Origin: Solirubrobacterales bacterium
GTDB taxonomy: Bacteria > Actinomycetota > Thermoleophilia > Solirubrobacterales > Solirubrobacteraceae
Reading direction: 5' to 3'
DNA length: 5,315 nucleotides
Assembly (NCBI GenBank): GCA_015655225.1
Contig: JAATFK010000294.1
Coordinates: 1-5,315, forward strand
The notes below the pieces were generated by a model. That model saw only the letters and a program-made list of their open reading frames with translations. It searched no databases and was not told where the DNA came from. Position numbers and translations under genes: made by a program. Shown in pieces: positions 1-4,658 of this stretch. Every line of letters starts with the position of its first letter. Position 1 is the stretch's first letter.

Positions 1-64
1 CGCGCAGGGGGTGGGCGAGCGCCTTGATCAGGTGCGGGTCAGTGATGTCGCTGTAGGGCTTCAT
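1..64 (-). CDS. ArsR-type winged-helix regulator, N-terminal fragment
   Basis: The first 21 codons of a gene that runs off the left edge. The start ATG (64-62) shares ATGA with the stop codon of the sigma-factor gene, so the two are probably cotranscribed and translationally coupled. There is no clear Shine-Dalgarno sequence close to this ATG, which fits coupling. The visible peptide begins MKPYSDITDPHLIKALAHP and continues LR. The pattern D-P-x-L-(I/V)-K-A-L-A-H-P-L-R is typical of the first helix of ArsR/SmtB-like or PadR-like winged-helix repressors, just before the DNA-binding helices. The ligand or metal cannot be judged because the rest is missing. The family call is from this short motif only. 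Confidence 0.7.
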   Translation of the reverse strand, partial: MKPYSDITDPHLIKALAHPLR

Positions 65-591
65 TGGGTGGCGTCCAGTGCTTTCCGTAGGCGTCCGCGG
101 ATCCGGTGAAGGCGCACCTTGACGGTGCCCTCCGGGATTCCAAGCGCGCGGGCGATGTCCGGCTGGCTCAGATCCTCCTCATAGCGTAAAGCAAGCAGAC
201 GACGATCTTCAATACTCAACCGGTCCAGCACCTTTCCGACGGCCAGTCGCAGCAGCATCTCGTCGTGTTCGTCCTCCGCATCGAGGTCGACCAACGCACC
301 GAGAAGCGTCTCGTCGTCGAGCAGCTCGCGCTCGCCGCGACGGCGGTGGCGGTCGAGCAGCCGCAGTGACTCGTTGCGGGCGATCTGGCGCATCCACGGC
401 AGCCGGTCCTCGTTCTTGCACGCGTCGCGCTGACGCCACGCCCGCACCATCGCCTCCTGCACGGCGTCGTCGACGTCGGCCCCGGGCAGCGAGAAGCGCC
501 GGGCCTCGCGGATCGCCGCGGCCCGCATGCGCTCCCAATCCCCTTCTTCGCGTGGTGGGCGCACGCGGTCGCCCACACCGATGCCTGCCAC
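61..591 (-). CDS. ECF-type RNA polymerase sigma factor (sigma-70 family)
   Basis: A 176-residue protein with the two-domain layout of extracytoplasmic-function sigma factors, which direct RNA polymerase to a small set of promoters. Region 2 covers about residues 24-84: DDAVQEAMVRAWRQRD (41-56) is the core-binding helix, and LPWMRQIARNESLRLLDRHRR follows as region 2.3-2.4. Region 4 covers about 120-172: DRLSIEDRRLLALRYEEDLS, then the helix-turn-helix QPDIARALGIPEGTVKVRLHR that reads the -35 element. An acidic linker (95-111) joins them. The start is uncertain. The longest form uses GTG at 591-589 with no purine-rich site before it. The ATG at 528-526 (residue 22) has GAAGAAGGGGA and GGGAG upstream and would still keep region 2. 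An in-frame TGA at 645-643 closes the frame upstream. No anti-sigma gene is visible; the partner gene downstream is an ArsR-like regulator. Confidence 0.9.
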   Translation of the reverse strand: MAGIGVGDRVRPPREEGDWERMRAAAIREARRFSLPGADVDDAVQEAMVRAWRQRDACKNEDRLPWMRQIARNESLRLLDRHRRRGERELLDDETLLGALVDLDAEDEHDEMLLRLAVGKVLDRLSIEDRRLLALRYEEDLSQPDIARALGIPEGTVKVRLHRIRGRLRKALDATQ

Positions 592-641
592 AGGTGGAGG
601 ATTCCTGAGTTTGCGTGGAAGTTGACGAAGTATGTGAAACG

Positions 642-677
642 GTCATGAGCGTTCGGTGGGTCTTAGTAGTCATGAGC
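642..677 (+). repeat. 9-bp direct repeat GTCATGAGC ahead of the methyltransferase
   Basis: GTCATGAGC occurs at 642-650 and again at 669-677, 27 bp apart start to start. Each copy contains the palindrome TCATGA. The second copy covers the likely methyltransferase start ATG (672), and the first contains an in-frame ATG (645). The repeat lies between divergent genes (sigma factor leftward, methyltransferase rightward), where an operator would be expected. It could also be a small tandem duplication of the start region or chance. No function is shown. Confidence 0.35.
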
Positions 678-1508
678 ACCCTGACACCGACCGCGGCGTT
701 GCTCGCCTACGAGCAGTTCGCCCCCGTCTACGACCGCTTCACCGCCTCCTACGACCACCTCGGCTGGGTCACGCGCCTGGAGCGCGTCGCCCGCTCCCAC
801 GGCGTCCACGGCGACCGTGCGCTCGACGTCGCCTGCGGGACCGGCAAGAGCTTCGCGCCGCTCGTGGAGCTCGGTTACGACGTATGGGCGTGCGACCTCT
901 CGCCCGCGATGGTCGAGCGCGCCCGCGACACCGGCCTGCTCGACGAGGAGCGGATCGAGGTCGCCGACATGCGCGACCTGCCGGAGCTGGGCAGCTTCGA
1001 CCTCGTCACCTGCCTCGACGACGCCGTCAACTACCTGCTCGAGCCCGAAGACCTCGAGGCCGCCTTCACGAGCGTCGAGCGGCTGCTCGCGCCCGGCGGG
1101 ATCTACGTCTTCGACACGAACAGCCTCTCGACCTACCGGGCCGCGTTCGCCGCCCGCGCGAGCTTCGAGCGGCCCGAGGCGGGCGCCTCCTGGCGCGGCG
1201 AGACGACCGCGCCGATCCGGCCCGGCAGCCTCTGCAGAGGCTCGATCGAGATCGCCGGCGCGCCGAGCGTCGGCCACCACGTGCAGCGCCACCACCCACG
1301 CGCCGCGATCACCACCGCCTTGTCGACGGCCGGCCTCAGCTGCCGCGCCGTGCTCGGTCAGACGACCGGCGGCGTCCTCCACGAGAGCGCCGACGAGGAC
1401 GTGCACACGAAGGTCGTGTACGTCGCCGCCCGAGCTTCCGACGCCTTCGCGATTCCCGGGGAGGAGGTGAGAGCCAGCATGTTCATCCGTCCGTTCATTC
1501 GCCCGTAA
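672..1508 (+). CDS. Class I SAM-dependent methyltransferase
   Basis: A 278-residue cytosolic methyltransferase; the acceptor substrate is unknown. An N-terminal helix (YEQFAPVYDRFTASYDHLGW, 13-32) resembles the cap of small-molecule methyltransferases. The Rossmann fold follows: motif I LDVACGTGKSF (51-61) binds S-adenosylmethionine, the acidic residue closing strand 2 is D75 in VWACDLSPAMVERAR, then a VADMRDLP segment, FDLVTCLDDAVNYL (motif IV region) and LLAPGGIYVFDTNS (motif VI region). The core seems to end at HTKVVYVAAR (near residue 254). About 24 further residues ending FIRPFIRP look unlike a normal C-terminus and overlap a separate micro-ORF. The ATG at 672 is preferred because the conserved part begins soon after it; GTG 615 and ATG 645 are in frame. 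Only a weak GGTGGG lies upstream. The gene is divergent from the sigma factor. Confidence 0.88.
   Translation: MSTLTPTAALLAYEQFAPVYDRFTASYDHLGWVTRLERVARSHGVHGDRALDVACGTGKSFAPLVELGYDVWACDLSPAMVERARDTGLLDEERIEVADMRDLPELGSFDLVTCLDDAVNYLLEPEDLEAAFTSVERLLAPGGIYVFDTNSLSTYRAAFAARASFERPEAGASWRGETTAPIRPGSLCRGSIEIAGAPSVGHHVQRHHPRAAITTALSTAGLSCRAVLGQTTGGVLHESADEDVHTKVVYVAARASDAFAIPGEEVRASMFIRPFIRP
1227..1250. repeat. 16-bp perfect palindrome plus adjoining 10-bp palindrome inside the methyltransferase gene
   Basis: AGCCTCTGCAGAGGCT (1227-1242) is a perfect 16-bp palindrome. CTCGATCGAG (1241-1250) is a second perfect palindrome sharing its first two bases. In the methyltransferase frame they encode S-L-C-R-G-S-I-E, using the codon AGA, which is uncommon in this GC-rich gene and is needed for the first palindrome. 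This may be a protein-binding or RNA structural site within the gene, or chance. The sequence shows only the symmetry. Confidence 0.5.
1460..1470 (+). promoter_or_regulatory. Very strong Shine-Dalgarno sequence inside the end of the methyltransferase gene
   Basis: GGAGGAGGTGA includes AGGAGGTGA (1462-1470), a 9-base match to the complement of the usual 16S rRNA 3' end, stronger than any other site seen here. The next ATG is at 1479, so the GGAGG core lies 11 bases upstream, a little longer than the usual spacing but workable. It uses an AGA codon (1470-1472) in the methyltransferase frame. It opens only a 9-codon ORF, which points to regulated translation or a leader peptide. Confidence 0.6.
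1479..1508 (+). CDS. Candidate 9-residue leader peptide MFIRPFIRP
   Basis: ATG to TAA, nine codons, in the same frame as the end of the methyltransferase gene, so both end at the same TAA. The peptide is M followed by two copies of Phe-Ile-Arg-Pro. The two 12-base copies differ at two third-codon positions (ATC/ATT and CGT/CGC), both silent. This is consistent with the amino acids rather than the DNA being kept. The AGGAGGTGA site upstream argues for independent translation. The stop codon touches the left base of the large hairpin at 1507-1571, and a Crp-type regulator follows, as in leader-peptide attenuation. Alternatively the stretch is only a C-terminal tail of the methyltransferase. Expression is not shown. 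Confidence 0.35.
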   Translation: MFIRPFIRP

Positions 1509-1571
1509 CGCGTCACCTGGTGGGCGTCGCCGGCCCGGCGCGGTGCCGGCGACGCCCTCACGTGGCGCGTT
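1507..1571 (+). terminator. Large two-part hairpin: terminator or attenuator between methyltransferase and Crp-family gene
   Basis: The inner stem is a perfect 13-bp inverted repeat, GGGCGTCGCCGGC (1522-1534) with GCCGGCGACGCCC (1545-1557), around a 10-base loop. An outer stem pairs AACGCGTCAC (1507-1516) with GTGGCGCGTT (1562-1571): nine Watson-Crick pairs and one T-G pair. As RNA that pair is a G-U wobble on the plus strand but an A-C mismatch on the minus strand, so the structure is better as plus-strand RNA. A competing small hairpin CACCTGGTG lies at 1514-1522. There is no U-run afterward, as is common for high-GC hairpin terminators. It could end the methyltransferase transcript or act as an attenuator for the downstream gene. 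Confidence 0.6.
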
Positions 1572-1623
1572 CGACGCAGATCGATGCGATCAGATCCGCC
1601 AGAGCCGGGTATGGCTCGTTCAC

Positions 1624-2436
1624 ATGGGGATCACCGCCAGTGACCACGTTCGCTCGACCGACCGCTTCGTCTACGTCCTCGACCACGACGCGGGACTCCG
1701 CAGCGCGCTGAGCGAGCCGGACCGCTCCCGCTGCCGCCAGCACGCCGTCGCGGCGCTGATCGAGGCACCGCCCGGCCGTTGGGATCCCGCCGTCGATCCG
1801 CATCCCGACAGCGAGCTGGGGCTCCTGCTGCTGGAGGGACTGCTGATCCGTGAGGTGACCGTCGCCGAGGCCCGCACCGGCGAGCTGCTCGGCCCCGGCT
1901 CGCTGCTGCGCCCGTGGGACGAGATCGGCACGTTCGCGCCGATGCGCCACGAGGTCGAGTGGCAGGTCGTCGAGCCGGTCCGCTTCGCCGTCCTCGACGA
2001 GCACTTCGCCCGCGTCGCGGCCCACTGGCCGACGCTGATCACGGCGCTCGTCGCCCGCGCGACCGACCGCTCGCACGACCTCGGCACGATGATCTCGATC
2101 CACAGCCTCAAGCGGGTCGACGTGCGGCTGCTCGCCTTCTTCTGGCACCTCGCCGACCGCTACGGCAAGGTCACGGCCGGCGGCGTGCTGGTCCCGCTCG
2201 CGCTGACGCACCGCCAGCTGGCGCTGCTGGTGGGCGCGCAGCGGCCGTCGGTCACCTCCGCGCTCGGCACGCTCGCCGACCGCGGGATGCTGCGGCGCGA
2301 CGACGAGGGCCACTGGCTGCTGTCGAGCGAGGGCGAGACGCCCGACGTCGTGCAGCTGCTGCGCCAGGCCGACGACCCGTCCGCGCCGCGCGCCGTCAAC
2401 GGCAGCGCGAACGCGAACGCGACGACGACGCCCTAG
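1624..2436 (+). CDS. Crp/Fnr-family transcriptional regulator
   Basis: A 270-residue DNA-binding regulator. Residues 65-125 (LGLLLLEGLLIREV, then TGELLGPGSLLRPWDE and EWQVVEPVRFAVLDEHF) resemble the cyclic-nucleotide-binding-like beta barrel, but no standard phosphate-binding cassette for cAMP is evident, so the signal is unknown. A long connecting helix region (126-180, including VDVRLLAFFWHLADRYGKV) probably serves dimerisation. The Crp-type winged helix-turn-helix is at about 190-235, with LTHRQLALLVGAQRPSVTSA and LADRGMLRRDDEGHWLL. The last 20 residues are low-complexity (NGSANANATTTP). The ATG at 1624 is chosen because the frame before it crosses the hairpin; no good Shine-Dalgarno sequence precedes it. 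GTG 1543 is in frame but lies in the hairpin loop. The type, with a degenerate sensor domain, seems familiar from Solirubrobacterales. Target genes are unknown; the upstream methyltransferase is one candidate. Confidence 0.88.
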   Translation: MGITASDHVRSTDRFVYVLDHDAGLRSALSEPDRSRCRQHAVAALIEAPPGRWDPAVDPHPDSELGLLLLEGLLIREVTVAEARTGELLGPGSLLRPWDEIGTFAPMRHEVEWQVVEPVRFAVLDEHFARVAAHWPTLITALVARATDRSHDLGTMISIHSLKRVDVRLLAFFWHLADRYGKVTAGGVLVPLALTHRQLALLVGAQRPSVTSALGTLADRGMLRRDDEGHWLLSSEGETPDVVQLLRQADDPSAPRAVNGSANANATTTP

Positions 2437-2437
2437 C

Positions 2438-2449
2438 CGGCGCGCGCCG
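2438..2449. terminator. Short GC palindrome between convergent genes
   Basis: CGGCGCGCGCCG is a perfect 12-bp palindrome two bases after the Crp-family stop codon and 20 bases from the stop of the convergent gene. It could form only a 4-bp stem with a 4-base loop and has no T-run, so it is a weak terminator candidate. It is the only structured element in the 33-base convergent gap. Confidence 0.25.
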
Positions 2450-2469
2450 TCGCGTTCGGGTCCCTCTCC

Positions 2470-3051
2470 TCAGGCCGCCGGCAGCGTGGTGCCGGCGCTG
2501 TCCCCCCGTCCGCCGCGGCCGCTGCGCAGCGGCGCGACCGGCGCCGTGCTCCGCACCGGCTCGCGGCCCATCGCGATCAGCTCGTCGACGAGGGCGAGCG
2601 CCGCGGCGTGCGTGCGGTCGTTGTGGCGGCGGATCGAGCGAGCGGCGTAGGTGCCGGCCGCGTCGAGCCCGAGCCGGCGGTCGACCGCGCTCGGCGTCGA
2701 GCGCGTGAGCCAGCGCAGCGGCCGGGACCGCTGGCGCTTCATCGTGTCGGCCCACGCGAGGCAGCGGCGCTCGCGCTCGCGCTCGACCGCCCCGCTGGCA
2801 CGGGTCCCGACGACCTCGGCCGCGTAGCGGTAGAGCTGCTGGCGGCGGTCGTCGTCGATGCGGTCGTTGTAGGCCCGCAGGAAGCCGGCGATCACGGGAC
2901 AGGCCGTCGCCGGACGGTCGCTGAACGGCTCGCCGGCGAGCATCGAGGCCAGCTCCATCACGCAGGCGCCCTCGCTCGGTGCGGCGTGTTTGCCCTTGCT
3001 GAGACGGATCGTCTGATGGTTGAACGGTCGGAGCGCGCGCTGCTCGGACAT
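2470..3051 (-). CDS. Conserved hypothetical protein with GACVME...CPVIAGFLRAYND motif
   Basis: A 193-residue cytosolic protein of unknown function. Residues 15-85 hold the recognisable block: IRLSKGKHAAPSEGACVME (15-33), then LAGEPFSDRP and CPVIAGFLRAYND (51-63). I recall similar sequences (GxCxMEavayvaGepwSDxPxcaxPVIaaFxRswND) as hypothetical proteins in actinobacterial genomes and phages; this is memory, not a search. Here two cysteines (C30, C51) and the D45/P47 pair are kept. The middle (87-112) is highly charged (ERERERR), and the last 25 residues are Gly/Ser-rich and probably disordered. Start ATG 3051-3049 is supported by AAAGGGGTGG 3-12 bases upstream. It converges on the Crp-family gene. 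It is separated from the upstream RNase H gene by 102 bases with a hairpin, so it likely has its own promoter. Confidence 0.8.
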   Translation of the reverse strand: MSEQRALRPFNHQTIRLSKGKHAAPSEGACVMELASMLAGEPFSDRPATACPVIAGFLRAYNDRIDDDRRQQLYRYAAEVVGTRASGAVERERERRCLAWADTMKRQRSRPLRWLTRSTPSAVDRRLGLDAAGTYAARSIRRHNDRTHAAALALVDELIAMGREPVRSTAPVAPLRSGRGGRGDSAGTTLPAA

Positions 3052-3110
3052 GGACCACCCCTTTCTTCAGCGCGAAGGAGGGATACCCGTCCGCCGCTCC
3101 CACCGAGCAT

Positions 3111-3137
3111 CGCCCGGCGCCCCGGCAGGGGTGGGCG
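3111..3137 (-). terminator. GC-rich hairpin after the RNase HI gene
   Basis: Read on the minus strand, just after the RNase H stop codon, outer arms CGCCC/GGGCG (3133-3137 with 3111-3115) enclose inner arms CCCC/GGGG (3128-3131 with 3120-3123) with a 4-base loop. There is a small asymmetric bulge between the arms and no U-run. The position 17 bases after the stop codon and before the next gene suggests a terminator that separates the two transcripts. This is from position and symmetry only. Confidence 0.4.
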
Positions 3138-3153
3138 TCATAACGCGAACCGT

Positions 3154-3555
3154 TCAGGCGCCGGCGTCGAGCTCCGCGTTGACGAGGGCGTCCGCGTCGG
3201 CGTTCTCGGCGCGCGGAACGGTGCGCACCTCCCAGCTCGCGAAGCGCCCGAGCGCCTCCAGCGCGGCGGCGTGCAGCGGGATCATCGCCGGGTGTCTCAC
3301 GCGGTAGGTCCCGGCGACCTGGCGGGCGATCAGCTCGGAGTCGCCCACGACCTCCACCTCGTCCGCCCCCAGCTCGGCCGCCAGCTCCAGGCCGAGCAGC
3401 AGCGCGCGGTACTCGGCGACGTTGTTGGTCGCCACGCCGATCGCGTGCGCGCGCTGCCCCAGCGGTTCCCCCGCGGGCGTGGTCGCGAGCGCGGCGATCG
3501 CCGCCGGCCCGGGGTTGCCGCGCGCCCCGCCGTCGACGTGGACGACGACCCTCAC
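3154..3555 (-). CDS. Ribonuclease HI-family protein
   Basis: A 133-residue RNase H fold protein predicted to cut the RNA strand of RNA:DNA hybrids. All four catalytic acids are visible: D8 in VDGGARGNPGPA, E48 in NNVAEYRALLLGLELA, D72 in VVGDSELIARQV, and D122 in the motif R115-x-x-N118-x-x-A-D122-x-L-x-N126. The length is shorter than E. coli RNase HI (155) and lacks the basic protrusion, as in the short forms often annotated as reverse-transcriptase-like or RNase HI family proteins of actinobacteria and archaea. The start is GTG 3555-3553, only two residues before the first beta strand, with a weak ribosome site. It lies 13 bases after the 80-residue gene and is probably in the same operon. 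The housekeeping role (R-loop or primer removal) is inferred from the family. Confidence 0.92.
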   Translation of the reverse strand: MRVVVHVDGGARGNPGPAAIAALATTPAGEPLGQRAHAIGVATNNVAEYRALLLGLELAAELGADEVEVVGDSELIARQVAGTYRVRHPAMIPLHAAALEALGRFASWEVRTVPRAENADADALVNAELDAGA

Positions 3556-3568
3556 CGTCGCGGGCCGC

Positions 3569-3811
3569 TCAGCCGCCGCCGGGCGCGGCCGGCTGCCCGT
3601 CGCCGGGAGCGGCCGGCAGGCGGTCCTGCAGCGGCCGTCTGCGGCGGTCGCGCACCTCGCGAACGCCGCCCCAGCGGGGCGCGCCGCGCTCGCGCCGCTC
3701 CGCCTTGCGGCGCTCCACGATCACGGTCACGTTCTCGTCGGTCGCGTAGTACGCCGTGAGCTTGTCGAAGAGCTCGTCCGCGAGCGCTTCTGGGACGACG
3801 CAGTAGATCAA
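3569..3811 (-). CDS. Small conserved hypothetical protein (MIYCVVPEAL family)
   Basis: An 80-residue protein of unknown function. The N-terminal half, IYCVVPEALADELFDKLTAY (2-21) then YATDENVTVIVERRKAERR (22-40), looks like one beta-alpha-beta unit followed by a basic segment. The pattern of a VPE-rich start, then DENVTVIVERR and REVRDRRRR (51-59), resembles small proteins I recall from actinobacteria, where the arginine-rich end varies. The last 20 residues are Pro/Gly/Ala-rich and probably disordered. The start appears to be TTG (3811-3809), since the peptide begins at the expected place and no ATG or GTG lies closer; AGGG precedes it by a few bases. The TTG overlaps the stop codon of a 10-codon micro-ORF. 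Thirteen bases separate it from the RNase H gene, which suggests cotranscription. Confidence 0.75.
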   Translation of the reverse strand: MIYCVVPEALADELFDKLTAYYATDENVTVIVERRKAERRERGAPRWGGVREVRDRRRRPLQDRLPAAPGDGQPAAPGGG

Positions 3812-3823
3812 CGGCCCTGGCGA

Positions 3824-3862
3824 CGATCGACGGCTCTCATGGGCGCGGATGCTAGTCGATCG
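3824..3862. repeat. 8-bp inverted repeat CGATCGAC/GTCGATCG in the intergenic gap
   Basis: CGATCGAC (3824-3831) and GTCGATCG (3855-3862) are perfect inverted copies 31 bp apart start to start, near three helical turns. They lie in the 72-base gap ahead of the 80-residue gene. It could be an operator for that gene or a weak RNA stem. GATCG words are common in such genomes, so chance is possible. Confidence 0.3.
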
Positions 3863-3869
3863 CGGGGAC

Positions 3870-3885
3870 GACGCCGGTCGGCGTC
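3870..3885 (-). terminator. Small hairpin at the zinc-ribbon stop codon
   Basis: GACGCC (3870-3875) and GGCGTC (3880-3885) form a perfect 6-bp stem with a 4-base loop, overlapping the stop codon of the zinc-ribbon gene. There is no U-run. It may be a weak terminator or mRNA end stabiliser, or it may affect reinitiation at the overlapping ATG (3887-3885). Confidence 0.3.
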
Positions 3886-4648
3886 ATGCAGGCGCGAGCG
3901 CCCCGTAGTCGTCGGCGATCGCGTTCGCCTGGATGCGATCCTCCGGGTCGAGCTCGTCGAGCTCGTAGCCCTGGCCGGCGGCGCGCACCTGAGCGCCGTC
4001 GTCGGACAGGTCGATCTCGTAGCGGTACCAGCACAGCTCCCACGCGACCACGATCGTGATGACGCTGCCGTGCTCCTCCAGCGGGCGGGCGACGACAGCC
4101 GGCGCGCCGAGGGAGCGCGCGACGCCGGCGATCGTCCGCGGGTACTCGCTCGCGTTGAAGCGCTCGACGGCGGCCGCGGTGCGCTGCTCGACGCTCGTCG
4201 GGACGGCGCGCACCTGCCGCAGCTCGCGCGGCGTCTCCGGCGGCAGGGAGCCGTTGCCGTTGTTGCGCGTCCGGCCGTTCTCGCGCGACGGACCGCCGCG
4301 CGACGGGGCTCCCCGCGACGGGCCGCCGCGCGACGGGGCGCCGCGGGTCGGGGCCGGCGCGTCGAACGGGTGGTCGGCGTCGGACGGGCCGCCCTCCTCG
4401 CGGGGACGGCGCAGGCGGCTGAGGAAGGAGGGGCGACGCTCGCCCGAGGCGGAGCGCGTGCCGCGCTCGGGCATGGCGCCCTCGCGGACCCAGCCCTCGT
4501 GGATCGCCCGCGGGGTGCACAGCTCGCAGACCTCGCGGCGGTTGCCGCCGTCGAGGTACGTCGCCGAGTGCTCGCCGCGCAGCAGCGTCCGGCCGCAGAC
4601 GTCGCAGGCGACGTGGGCGTGCGAGGTGCGGATGTCCTTCGTCGTCAT
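3884..4648 (-). CDS. Zinc-ribbon protein with RGAPS-repeat linker, unknown function
   Basis: A 254-residue protein in three parts. Residues 12-53 form a treble-clef or zinc-ribbon-like unit with C15-x-x-C18 (CDVCGRTLLRGE) and C41-x-x-C44 (CELC), 22 residues between pairs. Residues 54-150 are basic and low-complexity, including four 5-residue units RGAPS/RGGPS (102-121) and an Asn/Gly-rich stretch. The C-terminal domain (about 151-254) begins SVEQRTAAAVERFNASEYPR, then TIAGVARSLGAP, a strand VITIVVAWELCWYRYEIDLS and an acidic end. I recall the same CDVCG/CELC start in hypothetical proteins of Solirubrobacterales but know no function. The ATG at 4648-4646 is preferred over the longer frame to 4837, because the extra 63 residues are shadow-like and overlap the EF-G-like gene. 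An extended -10 box lies 10 bases ahead. Confidence 0.8.
   Translation of the reverse strand: MTTKDIRTSHAHVACDVCGRTLLRGEHSATYLDGGNRREVCELCTPRAIHEGWVREGAMPERGTRSASGERRPSFLSRLRRPREEGGPSDADHPFDAPAPTRGAPSRGGPSRGAPSRGGPSRENGRTRNNGNGSLPPETPRELRQVRAVPTSVEQRTAAAVERFNASEYPRTIAGVARSLGAPAVVARPLEEHGSVITIVVAWELCWYRYEIDLSDDGAQVRAAGQGYELDELDPEDRIQANAIADDYGALAPA
4286..4345 (-). repeat. Four tandem 15-bp units encoding RGAPS/RGGPS
   Basis: On the minus strand, 60 bases made of two copies of a 30-bp unit encode RGAPSRGGPS twice. The copies differ at a few, mostly third-position, bases (CGC/CGG, GCC/GGC), so the repeat is not fresh. It forms part of the disordered linker of the zinc-ribbon protein. RG-rich segments often bind RNA, but that is inference. 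Slippage could vary the copy number between strains. Confidence 0.75.
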
Positions 4649-4658
4649 CAGGACGCCG

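Noticed and set aside
592..617. Shine-Dalgarno-like AGGTGGAGG (592-600) with GTG at 615 as the methyltransferase start
   Set aside because: The spacing is 14 bases, too long, and the added residues before 672 do not look conserved.
622..627. TTGACG as a sigma-70 -35 box
   Set aside because: No -10-like hexamer lies 16-18 bases downstream.
209..679. Minus-strand frame starting in the divergent region (MTVSHTSSTSTQTQESS) and overlapping the sigma factor
   Set aside because: It runs out of frame with the sigma factor and becomes Arg/Pro-rich. A frameshifted N-terminal extension of the sigma factor was considered, but its region 2 is complete without one.
656..1711. Long plus-strand frame of 351 codons overlapping the methyltransferase and the start of the Crp-family gene
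   Set aside because: It is an Arg/Ala/Pro-rich shadow typical of high-GC DNA, in a frame shifted from the methyltransferase, with no recognisable motif.
2401..2430. GCGAACGCGAACGCGACGACGACG as a regulatory repeat
   Set aside because: It is explained by the low-complexity Asn/Ala/Thr tail of the Crp-family protein.
3083..3088. GGGTAT on the minus strand as a SigB-type -10 for the 193-residue gene
   Set aside because: No GTTT-type -35 is found at the required distance.
2608..3759. Plus-strand frame of 383 codons opposite the 193-residue hypothetical and RNase HI
   Set aside because: Composition is that of an antisense shadow, and the minus-strand genes have clear motifs.
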